A stretch of 57,613 bases of DNA from Flavobacteriaceae bacterium (GTDB lineage: Bacteria > Bacteroidota > Bacteroidia > Flavobacteriales > Flavobacteriaceae): positions 1-57,613 of the forward strand of contig PKEA01000095.1 of the NCBI GenBank assembly GCA_002862805.1, written 5' to 3'. Both the position numbers and the translations under genes were made by a program. Of this stretch, positions 1 through 9,049 are shown in pieces. Position 1 is the stretch's first letter. Every line of letters starts with the position of its first letter. The notes beneath the pieces were generated by a model. The model was given only the letters and a program-made list of their open reading frames with translations, ran no database searches and was not told where the DNA came from.

Positions 1-1
1 A

Positions 2-889
2 CCTGTTCCTGGTGTTGAAAATGCTGCAGTTAATACAGATTCTGGAATTTCAAACAATGTGATATTAGGAGCGCTTTCGTTAGTGTTGTTGATGTTGGTT
101 GTAATGTTGTTCTTGGTTAGAAATGTTTTGACTAAAATAGCTAGTTCTAATGGTATTGAGGTTGCTTCGAAAGAAAAATCTTTACCTTTGTGGAAAGCAT
201 ATGCTAAAAATCAATTTTTGGTTTTAGTTACCGCAATTTTGTTTTTATTAATGTCTGCATATTTTGCTTACGGGTACTTAATGCAAGTAGGGGTGGATCA
301 AGATTATGAACCAGTTCAGCCAATTCATTATTCTCACAGAATACATGCAGGTGATAACGAGATTGACTGTAAATACTGTCACTCTGCTGCTAGAGTTGGT
401 AAGCATTCTAATATTCCTTCTTTAAATGTGTGTATGAATTGTCATAAAAACATTGGTGAGGTTGCTCCTGAAACTTTGGCTGAAGGAAATGAGTTTGGTG
501 TAGATTATAATGCTGAAATTCAAAAGTTGTATGATGCGGTAGGTTGGGATAAATCAACACAAAAATATACTGGGAAAACTACTCCTGTTAAATGGGTTAG
601 AATTCATAATTTACCAGATTTTGTTTACTTTAATCATTCGCAACACGTAACTGTCGCAGGTGTAGAGTGTCAAACTTGTCATGGTCCTGTTGAAGAGATG
701 GAAATTATGAAGCAGCATTCTCCATTAACAATGGGTTGGTGTGTTAACTGTCACAGAGAAACAAATGTGAAAGTTGAAGATAATGAGTACTATAAAAAAG
801 TACACGAAGAGCTTTCTAAAAAATATGGTGTTAGTAGTCTAACTGCAGCGCAAATGGGAGGTTTAGAATGTGGTAAATGCCACTATTAA
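2..889 (+). CDS. actA: Alternative complex III subunit ActA, multihaem cytochrome c (5' partial)
   Basis: The reading frame is open to the left edge (first full codon at base 2), so the gene begins outside the window; the GTG at base 59 is internal. The visible part has one membrane segment just after the edge and a second before a periplasmic domain with five CxxCH haem-c motifs (CKYCH, CMNCH, CQTCH, CVNCH, CGKCH), the ActA signature. Flavobacterial ActA usually also carries an N-terminal class I cytochrome c domain, which would explain the missing upstream part (inference). ActA carries electrons in alternative complex III, a menaquinol oxidoreductase that replaces the bc1 complex. It is the first visible gene of an act-cox operon, with actB 33 nt downstream. 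Confident in identity; the true start is unseen. Confidence 0.93.
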   Translation, partial: PVPGVENAAVNTDSGISNNVILGALSLVLLMLVVMLFLVRNVLTKIASSNGIEVASKEKSLPLWKAYAKNQFLVLVTAILFLLMSAYFAYGYLMQVGVDQDYEPVQPIHYSHRIHAGDNEIDCKYCHSAARVGKHSNIPSLNVCMNCHKNIGEVAPETLAEGNEFGVDYNAEIQKLYDAVGWDKSTQKYTGKTTPVKWVRIHNLPDFVYFNHSQHVTVAGVECQTCHGPVEEMEIMKQHSPLTMGWCVNCHRETNVKVEDNEYYKKVHEELSKKYGVSSLTAAQMGGLECGKCHY

Positions 890-922
890 TAATAAATTAA
901 GAAGTTAATATCTATATATAAT

Positions 923-3900
923 ATGGCATCAAACAAAAAATACTGGAAAAGTGTTGAAGAGCTAAACGAAAATAGCTCTATTGTTGAGACGCTAAGAAAC
1001 AATGAGTTTGTTGAGCAAATTCCTGTAGATGAGTTTTTAGGAGATAAGGATTCACTTGCAAATGCATCAACTTCTCGTCGTGACTTTTTGAAATATGTTG
1101 GATTTAGTACTGCTGCTGCTTCGTTGGCTGCTTGTGAAGGTCCAGTTGTAAAATCGATTCCTTATGTAGTGCAACCAGAAGAGGTAATTCCTGGTGTTGC
1201 AGATTATTATGCAACAACTATTGCAGATGGTTTTGATTTTGCTAACATTTTAATTAAGACTCGCGAAGGTCGTCCAATTAAAGTTGAAAATAATAAATTA
1301 GAAGGAGCAATTTCTGGTGCAAATGCAAGAGTTCATGCTTCTGTACTTTCATTATATGATAGCTTACGTTTAAAGCAATCTAAAATTGCAGGTAAAGACG
1401 CTGCTTGGTCAGAAGTTACTTCTAAAATAAAATCTTCATTAGAAGATGCAAAAGCTAAAGGTGGAAATGTAGTGTTATTAACTAATACTATGGCAAGTCC
1501 ATCTACTGATGCGTTGATTGCTGATTTAATTGCTAAATATCCAACTGTTAAACAAGTAGTTTATGATGCGGTTTCAGAATCAAATGCTTTAGATGCTTTT
1601 CAATCTGTTTATGGAGTTAGAGGTTTAGCTGATTATGATTTTTCAAAATCAGATGTAATCGTATCTGTTGGTGCTGATATCTTAGGAGATTGGCAAGGAG
1701 GTGGATTTGATGCTTCTTATGCAAAAGGACGTGTGCCTAAGCAAGGTAAAATGTCAAAGCATATTCAAATTGAGGCAAACATGTCTTTAGCTGGTGCTAA
1801 TGCTGATAAAAGAATTCCTTTAAATGTTGCTGAGCAAAAAATTGCTTTAGCAGATTTATATAATGCTATATTTAATGGGTCAACTCCAAAGAATGCTGAA
1901 GTTGCTAAAGTTGCTAAACAATTAAGCGCTGCTGGTACAAAAGGAGTTGTAGTTACTGGTTTAGATGATAAAGATGCTCAGTTATTGGTTTTAGCTATCA
2001 ATGCTAAAATTTCTTCTGAAGCATTTAATCCTTCTGCTGCTCGTTTAACTAGAAAGGGAGATGCAAAAGCAGTTGCTCAATTAGTAGCTGATATGAATGC
2101 TGGTTCTGTTCATACTTTAATTATGAGTGGTGTTAATCCAGTTTATACTTTAGCAAATTCAAAAGAGTTTGTTGCTGGACTTAAAAAAGTGAAACTTTCT
2201 GTAGCTTTCTCTATGAAGGAAGATGAAACAGCTAGTGTAACAACTATTGCTGCTGCAGCACCACATTATTTAGAGTCTTGGGGAGATGTTTCTCTTTCAA
2301 GAGGACATTATAGTGTAATGCAACCAACAATTCGTCCATTATTCGATACAAAACAATTACAAGAAGTTTTATTGTCATTAAATGAAAATGCTACTTCTTA
2401 TCACGATTATTTAAAAGGTTTTGCTGCAAGTCAGTTAAATGGTAAATCATGGAATCAAACGGTTCATGATGGTTTTGCTGTTGCTGAAGTTGCACCACTA
2501 TCTGCAAGTGTTTTAGAAGCTTCTGCTTCCGCTTCAAAATTAGCTTCTTCAAAATCTACTGGTCTTGATTTAGTATTATATACTAAAACAGGAATGGGAG
2601 ATGGTCAACAAGCAAATAACCCTTGGTTACAAGAATTTCCAGATCCTATCACAAGAGTTTCTTGGGATAATTATGTTACAGTTTCTAAAGCTGATGCTGA
2701 AAAATTAGGATTAGAAAACTGGAATGTTGCTAATGGAGGTTTAAATGGTAGTTATGTAACTTTAAAAGTTGGAAATGCAACTTTAAGTAAAGTACCAGTT
2801 ATCATTCAGCCTGGTCAAGCAAAAGGAGCTGTTGGTTTAGCTTTTGGTTACGGTAAAACAGCTTCAATGAAACAAGAAATGCAAGTAGGTGTTAATGCAT
2901 ATACTTTATACGCTAACTTAAATGCAAATCAAACTGTTTCGATTGCTAAAGAAGATGGTGAACATGAATTTGCTTGTGTTCAATTACAAAAGACATTAAT
3001 GGGTAGAGGTGATATCATCAAAGAAACTACCTTAGAAATATTTAATTCTAAAGATGCTGCTGTTTGGAATCCAGTTCCTATGGTTTCTTTAGATCATAAA
3101 GATACTCCTGCTACAGAAGTTGATTTATGGACTTCATTTGACAGGTCTACAGGTCATCATTTCAATTTATCAATTGATTTGAATGCTTGTACTGGATGTG
3201 GAGCTTGTGTTATTGCATGTCATGCAGAAAACAATGTTCCTGTTGTTGGTAAAGATGAAGTAAGAAGAAGTAGAGATATGCACTGGTTGCGTATTGATAG
3301 ATACTATTCTTCTCAAGATACTTTTGATGGAGATAACAAACTTAAAGGAGGAACTTCAGGTCTTGTAAACTCTGTAAGTACTTTGTCTGCAATGGAAGAT
3401 CCTGCAGAAAATCCTCAAGTGGCTTTCCAGCCAGTAATGTGTCAACACTGTAATCACGCTCCATGTGAGACAGTTTGTCCTGTTGCTGCTACATCTCATG
3501 GTAGAGAAGGTCAAAACCATATGGCATACAATCGTTGTGTAGGTACTCGTTACTGTGCAAACAACTGTCCATATAAAGTAAGAAGATTCAACTGGTTCTT
3601 ATACAATAAAAACAGCGAATTTGATTATCATATGAATGATGATTTAGGACGTATGGTATTAAACCCAGATGTTAATGTTCGTTCACGTGGAGTTATGGAG
3701 AAATGTTCTATGTGTATCCAGATGACTCAATCTGTTAAGTTAAACGCTAAGCGTGAAGGTAGATTAGTTAAAGATGGTGAATTCCAAACAGCTTGTTCTG
3801 CAGCTTGTTCAAGTGGGGCAATGATTTTTGGAGACGTAAATGATAAAGATAGTCAAGTAGCTACTTTAGTAGAAGATGACCGAATGTATCATTTATTAGA

Positions 3901-3958
3901 ACACATTGGTACAAAACCAAATGTATTCTACCATGTTAAAGTTAGAAACGATAAATAA
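923..3958 (+). CDS. actB: Alternative complex III subunit ActB (molybdopterin-oxidoreductase-like plus Fe-S domain)
   Basis: A 1011-residue protein. A twin-arginine-type motif SRRDFLK lies at residues 51-57, followed by a hydrophobic stretch and a lipobox-like Cys71, pointing to Tat export and possible lipid anchoring. The middle resembles the large subunit of molybdopterin oxidoreductases. The last 270 residues form a ferredoxin-like domain with four cysteine clusters, starting with CTGCGACVIAC near residue 756, then CQHCNHAPCETVCP, CVGTRYCANNCP and a final split cluster. This is the fused ActB1/ActB2 architecture of alternative complex III. In characterised complexes the B1 domain has no molybdenum cofactor and the Fe-S clusters wire quinol oxidation to the haems. 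It lies between actA and actC in the same operon. Confidence 0.96.
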   Translation: MASNKKYWKSVEELNENSSIVETLRNNEFVEQIPVDEFLGDKDSLANASTSRRDFLKYVGFSTAAASLAACEGPVVKSIPYVVQPEEVIPGVADYYATTIADGFDFANILIKTREGRPIKVENNKLEGAISGANARVHASVLSLYDSLRLKQSKIAGKDAAWSEVTSKIKSSLEDAKAKGGNVVLLTNTMASPSTDALIADLIAKYPTVKQVVYDAVSESNALDAFQSVYGVRGLADYDFSKSDVIVSVGADILGDWQGGGFDASYAKGRVPKQGKMSKHIQIEANMSLAGANADKRIPLNVAEQKIALADLYNAIFNGSTPKNAEVAKVAKQLSAAGTKGVVVTGLDDKDAQLLVLAINAKISSEAFNPSAARLTRKGDAKAVAQLVADMNAGSVHTLIMSGVNPVYTLANSKEFVAGLKKVKLSVAFSMKEDETASVTTIAAAAPHYLESWGDVSLSRGHYSVMQPTIRPLFDTKQLQEVLLSLNENATSYHDYLKGFAASQLNGKSWNQTVHDGFAVAEVAPLSASVLEASASASKLASSKSTGLDLVLYTKTGMGDGQQANNPWLQEFPDPITRVSWDNYVTVSKADAEKLGLENWNVANGGLNGSYVTLKVGNATLSKVPVIIQPGQAKGAVGLAFGYGKTASMKQEMQVGVNAYTLYANLNANQTVSIAKEDGEHEFACVQLQKTLMGRGDIIKETTLEIFNSKDAAVWNPVPMVSLDHKDTPATEVDLWTSFDRSTGHHFNLSIDLNACTGCGACVIACHAENNVPVVGKDEVRRSRDMHWLRIDRYYSSQDTFDGDNKLKGGTSGLVNSVSTLSAMEDPAENPQVAFQPVMCQHCNHAPCETVCPVAATSHGREGQNHMAYNRCVGTRYCANNCPYKVRRFNWFLYNKNSEFDYHMNDDLGRMVLNPDVNVRSRGVMEKCSMCIQMTQSVKLNAKREGRLVKDGEFQTACSAACSSGAMIFGDVNDKDSQVATLVEDDRMYHLLEHIGTKPNVFYHVKVRNDK

Positions 3959-3986
3959 TTATTAATTAAGAAACAAAATAAAGGAT

Positions 3987-5396
3987 ATGTCGTCTCATTA
4001 CGAAGCACCCATTAGAAAACCTTTAGTAGTAGGAAGTAAATCCTACCACGATGTTACTGTAGATGTTGCTGCACCTGTTGAAGGTAGAGCTAATAAACAA
4101 TGGTGGATTGTATTTTCAATCGCATTAGCAGCTTTCCTTTACGGATTAGGTTGTATGATATATACCGTATCTACAGGTATAGGAACTTGGGGATTAAATA
4201 AAACAGTTGGTTGGGCTTGGGATATTACTAACTTCGTTTGGTGGGTTGGTATTGGTCATGCCGGAACCTTAATTTCAGCAGTATTACTATTGTTCCGTCA
4301 AAAATGGAGAATGGCTATTAACCGTTCTGCAGAAGCTATGACGATTTTTTCTGTAATGCAAGCTGGTTTGTTCCCTATTATTCACATGGGACGTCCATGG
4401 TTAGGATATTGGGTATTACCTATTCCAAATCAATTTGGTTCATTATGGGTTAATTTTAACTCTCCATTACTTTGGGACGTATTTGCAATTTCAACGTATT
4501 TATCAGTATCATTAGTTTTCTGGTGGACTGGTTTATTACCTGACTTTGCAATGCTTAGAGATAGAGCGATAACTCCTTTCACAAAAAGAGTATACTCAAT
4601 TTTATCTTTCGGATGGAGTGGTAGAGCAAAAGATTGGCAACGTTTTGAAGAAGTATCATTGGTGTTAGCTGGTTTGGCTACTCCTCTTGTACTTTCTGTA
4701 CACACAATTGTATCTTTTGACTTTGCAACTTCTGTTATTCCAGGTTGGCACACAACAATTCTTCCTCCTTATTTCGTAGCAGGAGCTATTTTCTCTGGAT
4801 TTGCAATGGTAAATACATTGTTAATTATTATGAGAAAAGTATCTAACTTAGAAGACTATATTACAGTACAACACATCGAATTAATGAATATTGTAATCAT
4901 GATTACAGGTTCTATTGTTGGTTGTGCTTACATCACTGAGTTATTCATTGCATGGTACTCTGGAGTAGAATATGAACAATACGCATTCTTAAATAGAGCA
5001 ACTGGTCCTTACTGGTGGTCTTACTGGTTAATGATGACTTGTAATGTTATTTCTCCACAGGTTATGTGGTTTAAGAAAATTAGAACAAGTATTATGGCTT
5101 CGTTTATTATCTCTATCGTTGTAAACGTGGGTATGTGGTTTGAGCGTTTCGTAATTATTGTAACATCTTTACATAGAGATTATTTACCATCATCTTGGAC
5201 TATGTTTCAACCAACATTTGTCGATGCAGGTATTTTTATAGGAACAATCGGATTCTTCTTTGTATTATTTTTATTATATTCTAGAAGTTTCCCTGTAATT
5301 GCTCAAGCAGAGGTTAAAACCATTTTAAAATCTTCTGGAGATAATTATAAAAGAGAAAGAGAAGAAAACGGTCACAATCATTCAGATAATCATTAA
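3987..5396 (+). CDS. actC: Alternative complex III subunit ActC, NrfD-like quinol-binding membrane protein
   Basis: A 469-residue polytopic protein with about ten hydrophobic helices, similar to the NrfD/PsrC family. ActC is one of two NrfD-like subunits (with ActF) that form the membrane core of alternative complex III, and is thought to hold the menaquinol site. The C-terminal tail is hydrophilic and histidine-rich (ENGHNHSDNH). It starts 28 nt after actB and ends 4 nt before actD, so it is co-transcribed. The frame is intact and the length is typical for the family. Confidence 0.95.
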   Translation: MSSHYEAPIRKPLVVGSKSYHDVTVDVAAPVEGRANKQWWIVFSIALAAFLYGLGCMIYTVSTGIGTWGLNKTVGWAWDITNFVWWVGIGHAGTLISAVLLLFRQKWRMAINRSAEAMTIFSVMQAGLFPIIHMGRPWLGYWVLPIPNQFGSLWVNFNSPLLWDVFAISTYLSVSLVFWWTGLLPDFAMLRDRAITPFTKRVYSILSFGWSGRAKDWQRFEEVSLVLAGLATPLVLSVHTIVSFDFATSVIPGWHTTILPPYFVAGAIFSGFAMVNTLLIIMRKVSNLEDYITVQHIELMNIVIMITGSIVGCAYITELFIAWYSGVEYEQYAFLNRATGPYWWSYWLMMTCNVISPQVMWFKKIRTSIMASFIISIVVNVGMWFERFVIIVTSLHRDYLPSSWTMFQPTFVDAGIFIGTIGFFFVLFLLYSRSFPVIAQAEVKTILKSSGDNYKREREENGHNHSDNH

Positions 5397-5400
5397 TATC

Positions 5401-5925
5401 ATGAGTAATAAAGTTATACACGCTATATATAATGATGATGATGTTTTAATGGATGCTGTAAAGCAAACAAGAGCAGCTCATCATCATATCGAAGAGGTTT
5501 ATACACCTTTTCCAGTACACGGATTAGATAAAGCTATGGGGTTAGCTCCAACGAGAATTGCAATTGCATCATTTATGTATGGTTTAGTTGGGATTTCAAT
5601 TGCAACTTTTATGATGAGTTTTATTATGATTCATGATTGGCCACAAGATATTGGTGGTAAACCAAGTTTTAGTTATTTAGAAAATATGCCGGCATTCGTG
5701 CCAATTATGTTTGAAATGACAGTTTTTTTTGCAGCCCATTTAATGGTAATTACTTTTTACATGAGAAGTAAGTTATGGCCATTTAAACAAGCTGAAAATC
5801 CTGATGTAAGAACTACAGATGATCATTTTTTAATGGAAGTTGGAGTTCATGGAAACGAGGAAGAATTAATTTCTTTTTTCCATTCAACAGGTGCGGTAGA
5901 AGTTAAAGTAATCGAAAAGCATTAA
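5401..5925 (+). CDS. actD: Alternative complex III subunit ActD (DUF3341)
   Basis: A 174-residue protein with a hydrophilic N-terminal domain of about 55 residues (early HAIYNDDDVL, which matches the DUF3341 ActD family) followed by two membrane helices around residues 55-80 and 98-122 and a short acidic C-terminus. ActD is a small structural membrane subunit of alternative complex III with no cofactor. Its ATG is 4 nt after the actC stop and its stop is 9 nt before actE, typical of the tightly packed act operon. Confidence 0.93.
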   Translation: MSNKVIHAIYNDDDVLMDAVKQTRAAHHHIEEVYTPFPVHGLDKAMGLAPTRIAIASFMYGLVGISIATFMMSFIMIHDWPQDIGGKPSFSYLENMPAFVPIMFEMTVFFAAHLMVITFYMRSKLWPFKQAENPDVRTTDDHFLMEVGVHGNEEELISFFHSTGAVEVKVIEKH

Positions 5926-5934
5926 TATCAAGAT

Positions 5935-6495
5935 ATGAAAAGCTTATATAAAATAGTAGGTGTATTAGGTTTGTCTTTCTTAGCAACTTCTTGCTTTGAT
6001 AAGTCGAAGCCAAACTACCAATTTTTCCCTAATATGTATGAATCAGTTGCATATGAAACTTATTCTGAATCAGAATCATTTAATTCTAAAAATGGTTTAA
6101 AAGGAAAAGAAGGTCAATTACCTGCAGAAGGTTCTGTTAAAAGAGGATTTGTTCCTTATGAAATTCCAAATACTCCGGAAGGTTACGCCCTTTCTAAAAC
6201 CATTACTAGTTCGCCTTTAGACAGTATTTCTAAAAACGAAGAGAAAGGTAAAGAATTGTTCAATATTTATTGTGCAATTTGTCATGGTGAGAAAGGTGAC
6301 GGAAAAGGGACTTTAGTTAAAAGAGAGAAGTTCTTAGGAGTTCCTAGCTATGCTGATAGAGAAATATCTAGTGGAAGTATATTTCACGTAGTTACTTATG
6401 GATTAAATTCTATGGGTTCTCATGCAAATCAACTTTCTCAAGAGGAAAGATGGGTAGTTGCTGATTACGTTTTGAAATTGAAGTCTGAATTATAA
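5935..6495 (+). CDS. actE: Alternative complex III subunit ActE, monohaem cytochrome c lipoprotein
   Basis: A 186-residue exported protein. The N-terminus is a lipoprotein signal with the lipobox LATSC (Cys20). A class I cytochrome c domain covers roughly residues 95-185, with one CAICHG haem motif and a distal methionine candidate in the LNSMGSH segment. ActE is the monohaem cytochrome of alternative complex III and a plausible electron exit to the downstream oxidase (family knowledge). Gene order actD-actE-actF is standard. Confidence 0.94.
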   Translation: MKSLYKIVGVLGLSFLATSCFDKSKPNYQFFPNMYESVAYETYSESESFNSKNGLKGKEGQLPAEGSVKRGFVPYEIPNTPEGYALSKTITSSPLDSISKNEEKGKELFNIYCAICHGEKGDGKGTLVKREKFLGVPSYADREISSGSIFHVVTYGLNSMGSHANQLSQEERWVVADYVLKLKSEL

Positions 6496-6525
6496 TTGTA
6501 AAACACTTTTTTGAAAATCATTGAT

Positions 6526-7842
6526 ATGTATACATTTTCAAGTAAATTAAAAACTTTTTCTTTTATCCTTATGATTGTAGGGTTAATTGGTATTGGGGTT
6601 GGCTTTATGAATGCTCCAAAAACTATTGAAGAAGTTGAACAGATAGTAAACGCTGAACATGGACATGATGCTCATGCAGAAACAACAATCCATCATGATG
6701 CTGATTCTCACGATGCACATGCAGATGCAGAACACAAAGAACATTTAGAGCATGTATTACATCAATTGCAAAATAAGCCTTGGGCTGCTTTTTATGTTGC
6801 TTGTATTTTCTTTATGTTGCTTTCTTTAGGGGTTTTAGCTTTTTATGCTATTCAATATGTTGCGCAGGCAGGTTGGTCTCCAGTTCTTTTTAGGGTAATG
6901 GAAGGTATTACAAGTTATTTGTTACCAGGTTCTATTATTTTCTTTTTAGTTTTAGTATTATCGGGTATGCATTTTAATCATTTATTTGTTTGGATGGATG
7001 ATGCGGTGGTTGCTAAAGATCATTTATTACAAGGTAAAGTAGGCTTTTTAAATGTTCCATTCTTTTTAATAAGAGCTGTTATATTTTTAGGGTTTTGGAA
7101 TTTATATCGTTATTTTTCTAGAAAAAATTCTATTGCTCAAGATAATGCTATTGATAATTCATTCTTCAAAAAGAATTTTAATATCTCTGCGATGTTTTTA
7201 GTATTCTTTATTATTTCTGAATCTATGATGTCTTGGGATTGGATTATGTCTGTTGATCCTCATTGGTATAGTACTTTATTTGGATGGTATGTTTTTGCTA
7301 GTTTCTTTGTAAGCGGTATAACTACTATTGCATTAATTACTTTATACTTAAAGTCCAAAGGTTTGTTACCGGAGGTAAATACAAGTCATATCCATGATTT
7401 AGCTAAATTCATGTTTGGAATTAGTATTTTCTGGACTTATTTATGGTTTTCTCAATTTATGTTAATTTGGTATTCAAATATTCCTGAAGAAGTTACTTAT
7501 TTTATAACTAGAATAGAAGATTATAATTTACCGTTTTTTGGAATGTTAGTTATGAACTTTATATTCCCATTGTTAATTTTAATCAATACTGATTTTAAAC
7601 GATTAACATGGATTATTGTAATGGCTGGTATTGTTATATTATTTGGTCATTATATTGATTTTTTCAATATGATTATGCCTGCAACGGTTGGTGATCAATG
7701 GTTTATTGGTATTCCAGAAATTAGCTCATTATTTTTCTTCTTAGGGTTATTTATTTTTGTTGTATTTACTGCTTTAACTAAAGCGCCTCTTGTAGCAAAA
7801 AGAAACCCTTATATTGAAGAGAGCAAACATTTTCATTATTAA
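6526..7842 (+). CDS. actF: Alternative complex III subunit ActF, NrfD-like membrane protein
   Basis: I chose the ATG at 6526 (MYTFSSKLKT, 438 residues) because it matches the usual start of flavobacterial ActF; a TTG at 6511 would add five residues. The protein has about ten membrane helices and is the second NrfD-like core subunit. Between helix 1 (residues 12-30) and helix 2 (about 88-110) is a hydrophilic loop with eleven histidines between residues 45 and 79. Such a density suggests a metal-binding tail, but this is inference. The gene lies between actE and coxB in one operon. Confidence 0.92.
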   Translation: MYTFSSKLKTFSFILMIVGLIGIGVGFMNAPKTIEEVEQIVNAEHGHDAHAETTIHHDADSHDAHADAEHKEHLEHVLHQLQNKPWAAFYVACIFFMLLSLGVLAFYAIQYVAQAGWSPVLFRVMEGITSYLLPGSIIFFLVLVLSGMHFNHLFVWMDDAVVAKDHLLQGKVGFLNVPFFLIRAVIFLGFWNLYRYFSRKNSIAQDNAIDNSFFKKNFNISAMFLVFFIISESMMSWDWIMSVDPHWYSTLFGWYVFASFFVSGITTIALITLYLKSKGLLPEVNTSHIHDLAKFMFGISIFWTYLWFSQFMLIWYSNIPEEVTYFITRIEDYNLPFFGMLVMNFIFPLLILINTDFKRLTWIIVMAGIVILFGHYIDFFNMIMPATVGDQWFIGIPEISSLFFFLGLFIFVVFTALTKAPLVAKRNPYIEESKHFHY

Positions 7843-7862
7843 TATTTAAAAGAAATAAACAA

Positions 7863-9017
7863 ATGACAAGTTTATTGATATTCTTAGTTTTAGCTTTTAT
7901 TGGAATTGCTGTTTGGCAATTGACTAAAATTTTTGACCTTACTCAAGTTGGTACTTCAAAAGATAATTCTGAAGTGGCTAATGATCATGATAATAAAGTT
8001 AATGGTTATTTAATGTTTGCCTTTGTTGGTTTCATATATCTATTCACTATTTATTCTCTAGTTGCTTGGGGGGATTTAGTATTAGGAACACCTGCCTCTG
8101 CTCATGGTTCGGAAGTTGATAATTTAATGAACATCTCGATGGCATTAATTTTCTTCGTTCAAACTATAACTCAGTTTTTACTACATTATTTTACACACAA
8201 GTATAGTGGTAGAGAAGGCCAAAAAGCACTATATTTTGCTGACAATAATAAATTGGAAGCAATTTGGACTATTATTCCTGTAATTGTTCTTTCAGGGTTA
8301 ATTCTTTATGGTTTATATACTTGGAATGATATTATGTTTTATGATGAAGAAGAAGATGTAATGTATGTAGAAGTTTATGCCAAACAATTTTCTTGGGAAG
8401 CTAGATATGCAGGTGAAGATAATACTCTAGGTAAAGCTAATGTTAGATATATTGAAGGTGTTAATACTTTAGGTGTTGATATGGAAGATCCTGCTGCAAA
8501 TGATGACAAAGCTGTAACTGGTGAATTACATATTCCTCTTGGTAAAAAAGTTGTTTTTAAATTTCGTTCTCAAGATGTTCTACATTCTGCATACATGCCT
8601 CACTTTAGGGCTCAAATGAATTGTGTTCCAGGTATGGTTACTCAGTTTGCGTTTGTTCCTACAGTTACAACTGCTGAAATGCGTTTAGATGATAAAATAA
8701 TTGAAAAAGTTAATAAAATAAATAAAATTAGAGCTGCTAAAAGCCTTAAGCTTGTTGCAGAAGGTAAAGAAGCTTTAGATCCTTACACTTTTGATTATTT
8801 ATTATTGTGTAATAAAATTTGCGGAGCTTCTCACTACAATATGCAAATGAAAGTTGTAGTTGATACTCCAGAGGATTTCAAGAAATGGTTAGCAGAAAAA
8901 CCAACTGTTACTAAAGTTTGGAAGGATGCAAATGCACCTGCACCTGTAGAAGTTAAAGAAGTTACTCCGTCTCAAGTAGTTGATTCTACTGTTGTAGTAG
9001 CACAAGTTATAAAATAA
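7863..9017 (+). CDS. coxB: Cytochrome c oxidase subunit II
   Basis: A 384-residue protein with the cupredoxin CuA domain. The ligand motif CNKICGASHYNM (C-x3-C-x3-H-x3-M) is present near residue 320, and an upstream histidine lies in the VLHSAYMPH segment. The N-terminal part has four hydrophobic segments (about 1-20, 48-70, 88-110, 132-152) instead of the usual two, a layout often seen in Bacteroidota. CuA accepts electrons and passes them to haem a in subunit I. The gene follows actF by 20 nt, consistent with an ACIII-oxidase supercomplex. A proline/valine-rich tail follows the CuA domain. Confidence 0.96.
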   Translation: MTSLLIFLVLAFIGIAVWQLTKIFDLTQVGTSKDNSEVANDHDNKVNGYLMFAFVGFIYLFTIYSLVAWGDLVLGTPASAHGSEVDNLMNISMALIFFVQTITQFLLHYFTHKYSGREGQKALYFADNNKLEAIWTIIPVIVLSGLILYGLYTWNDIMFYDEEEDVMYVEVYAKQFSWEARYAGEDNTLGKANVRYIEGVNTLGVDMEDPAANDDKAVTGELHIPLGKKVVFKFRSQDVLHSAYMPHFRAQMNCVPGMVTQFAFVPTVTTAEMRLDDKIIEKVNKINKIRAAKSLKLVAEGKEALDPYTFDYLLLCNKICGASHYNMQMKVVVDTPEDFKKWLAEKPTVTKVWKDANAPAPVEVKEVTPSQVVDSTVVVAQVIK

Positions 9018-9049
9018 TTAGGTTTTTTTTAATTTTTTAGAATAAGATT

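Noticed and set aside
4430..4753. Minus-strand open frame of about 107 codons inside actC
   Set aside because: Antisense shadow of a conserved membrane protein gene with no recognisable domain.
6511..6525. TTG start for actF
   Set aside because: The ATG five codons later matches the common ActF N-terminus; TTG cannot be fully excluded.
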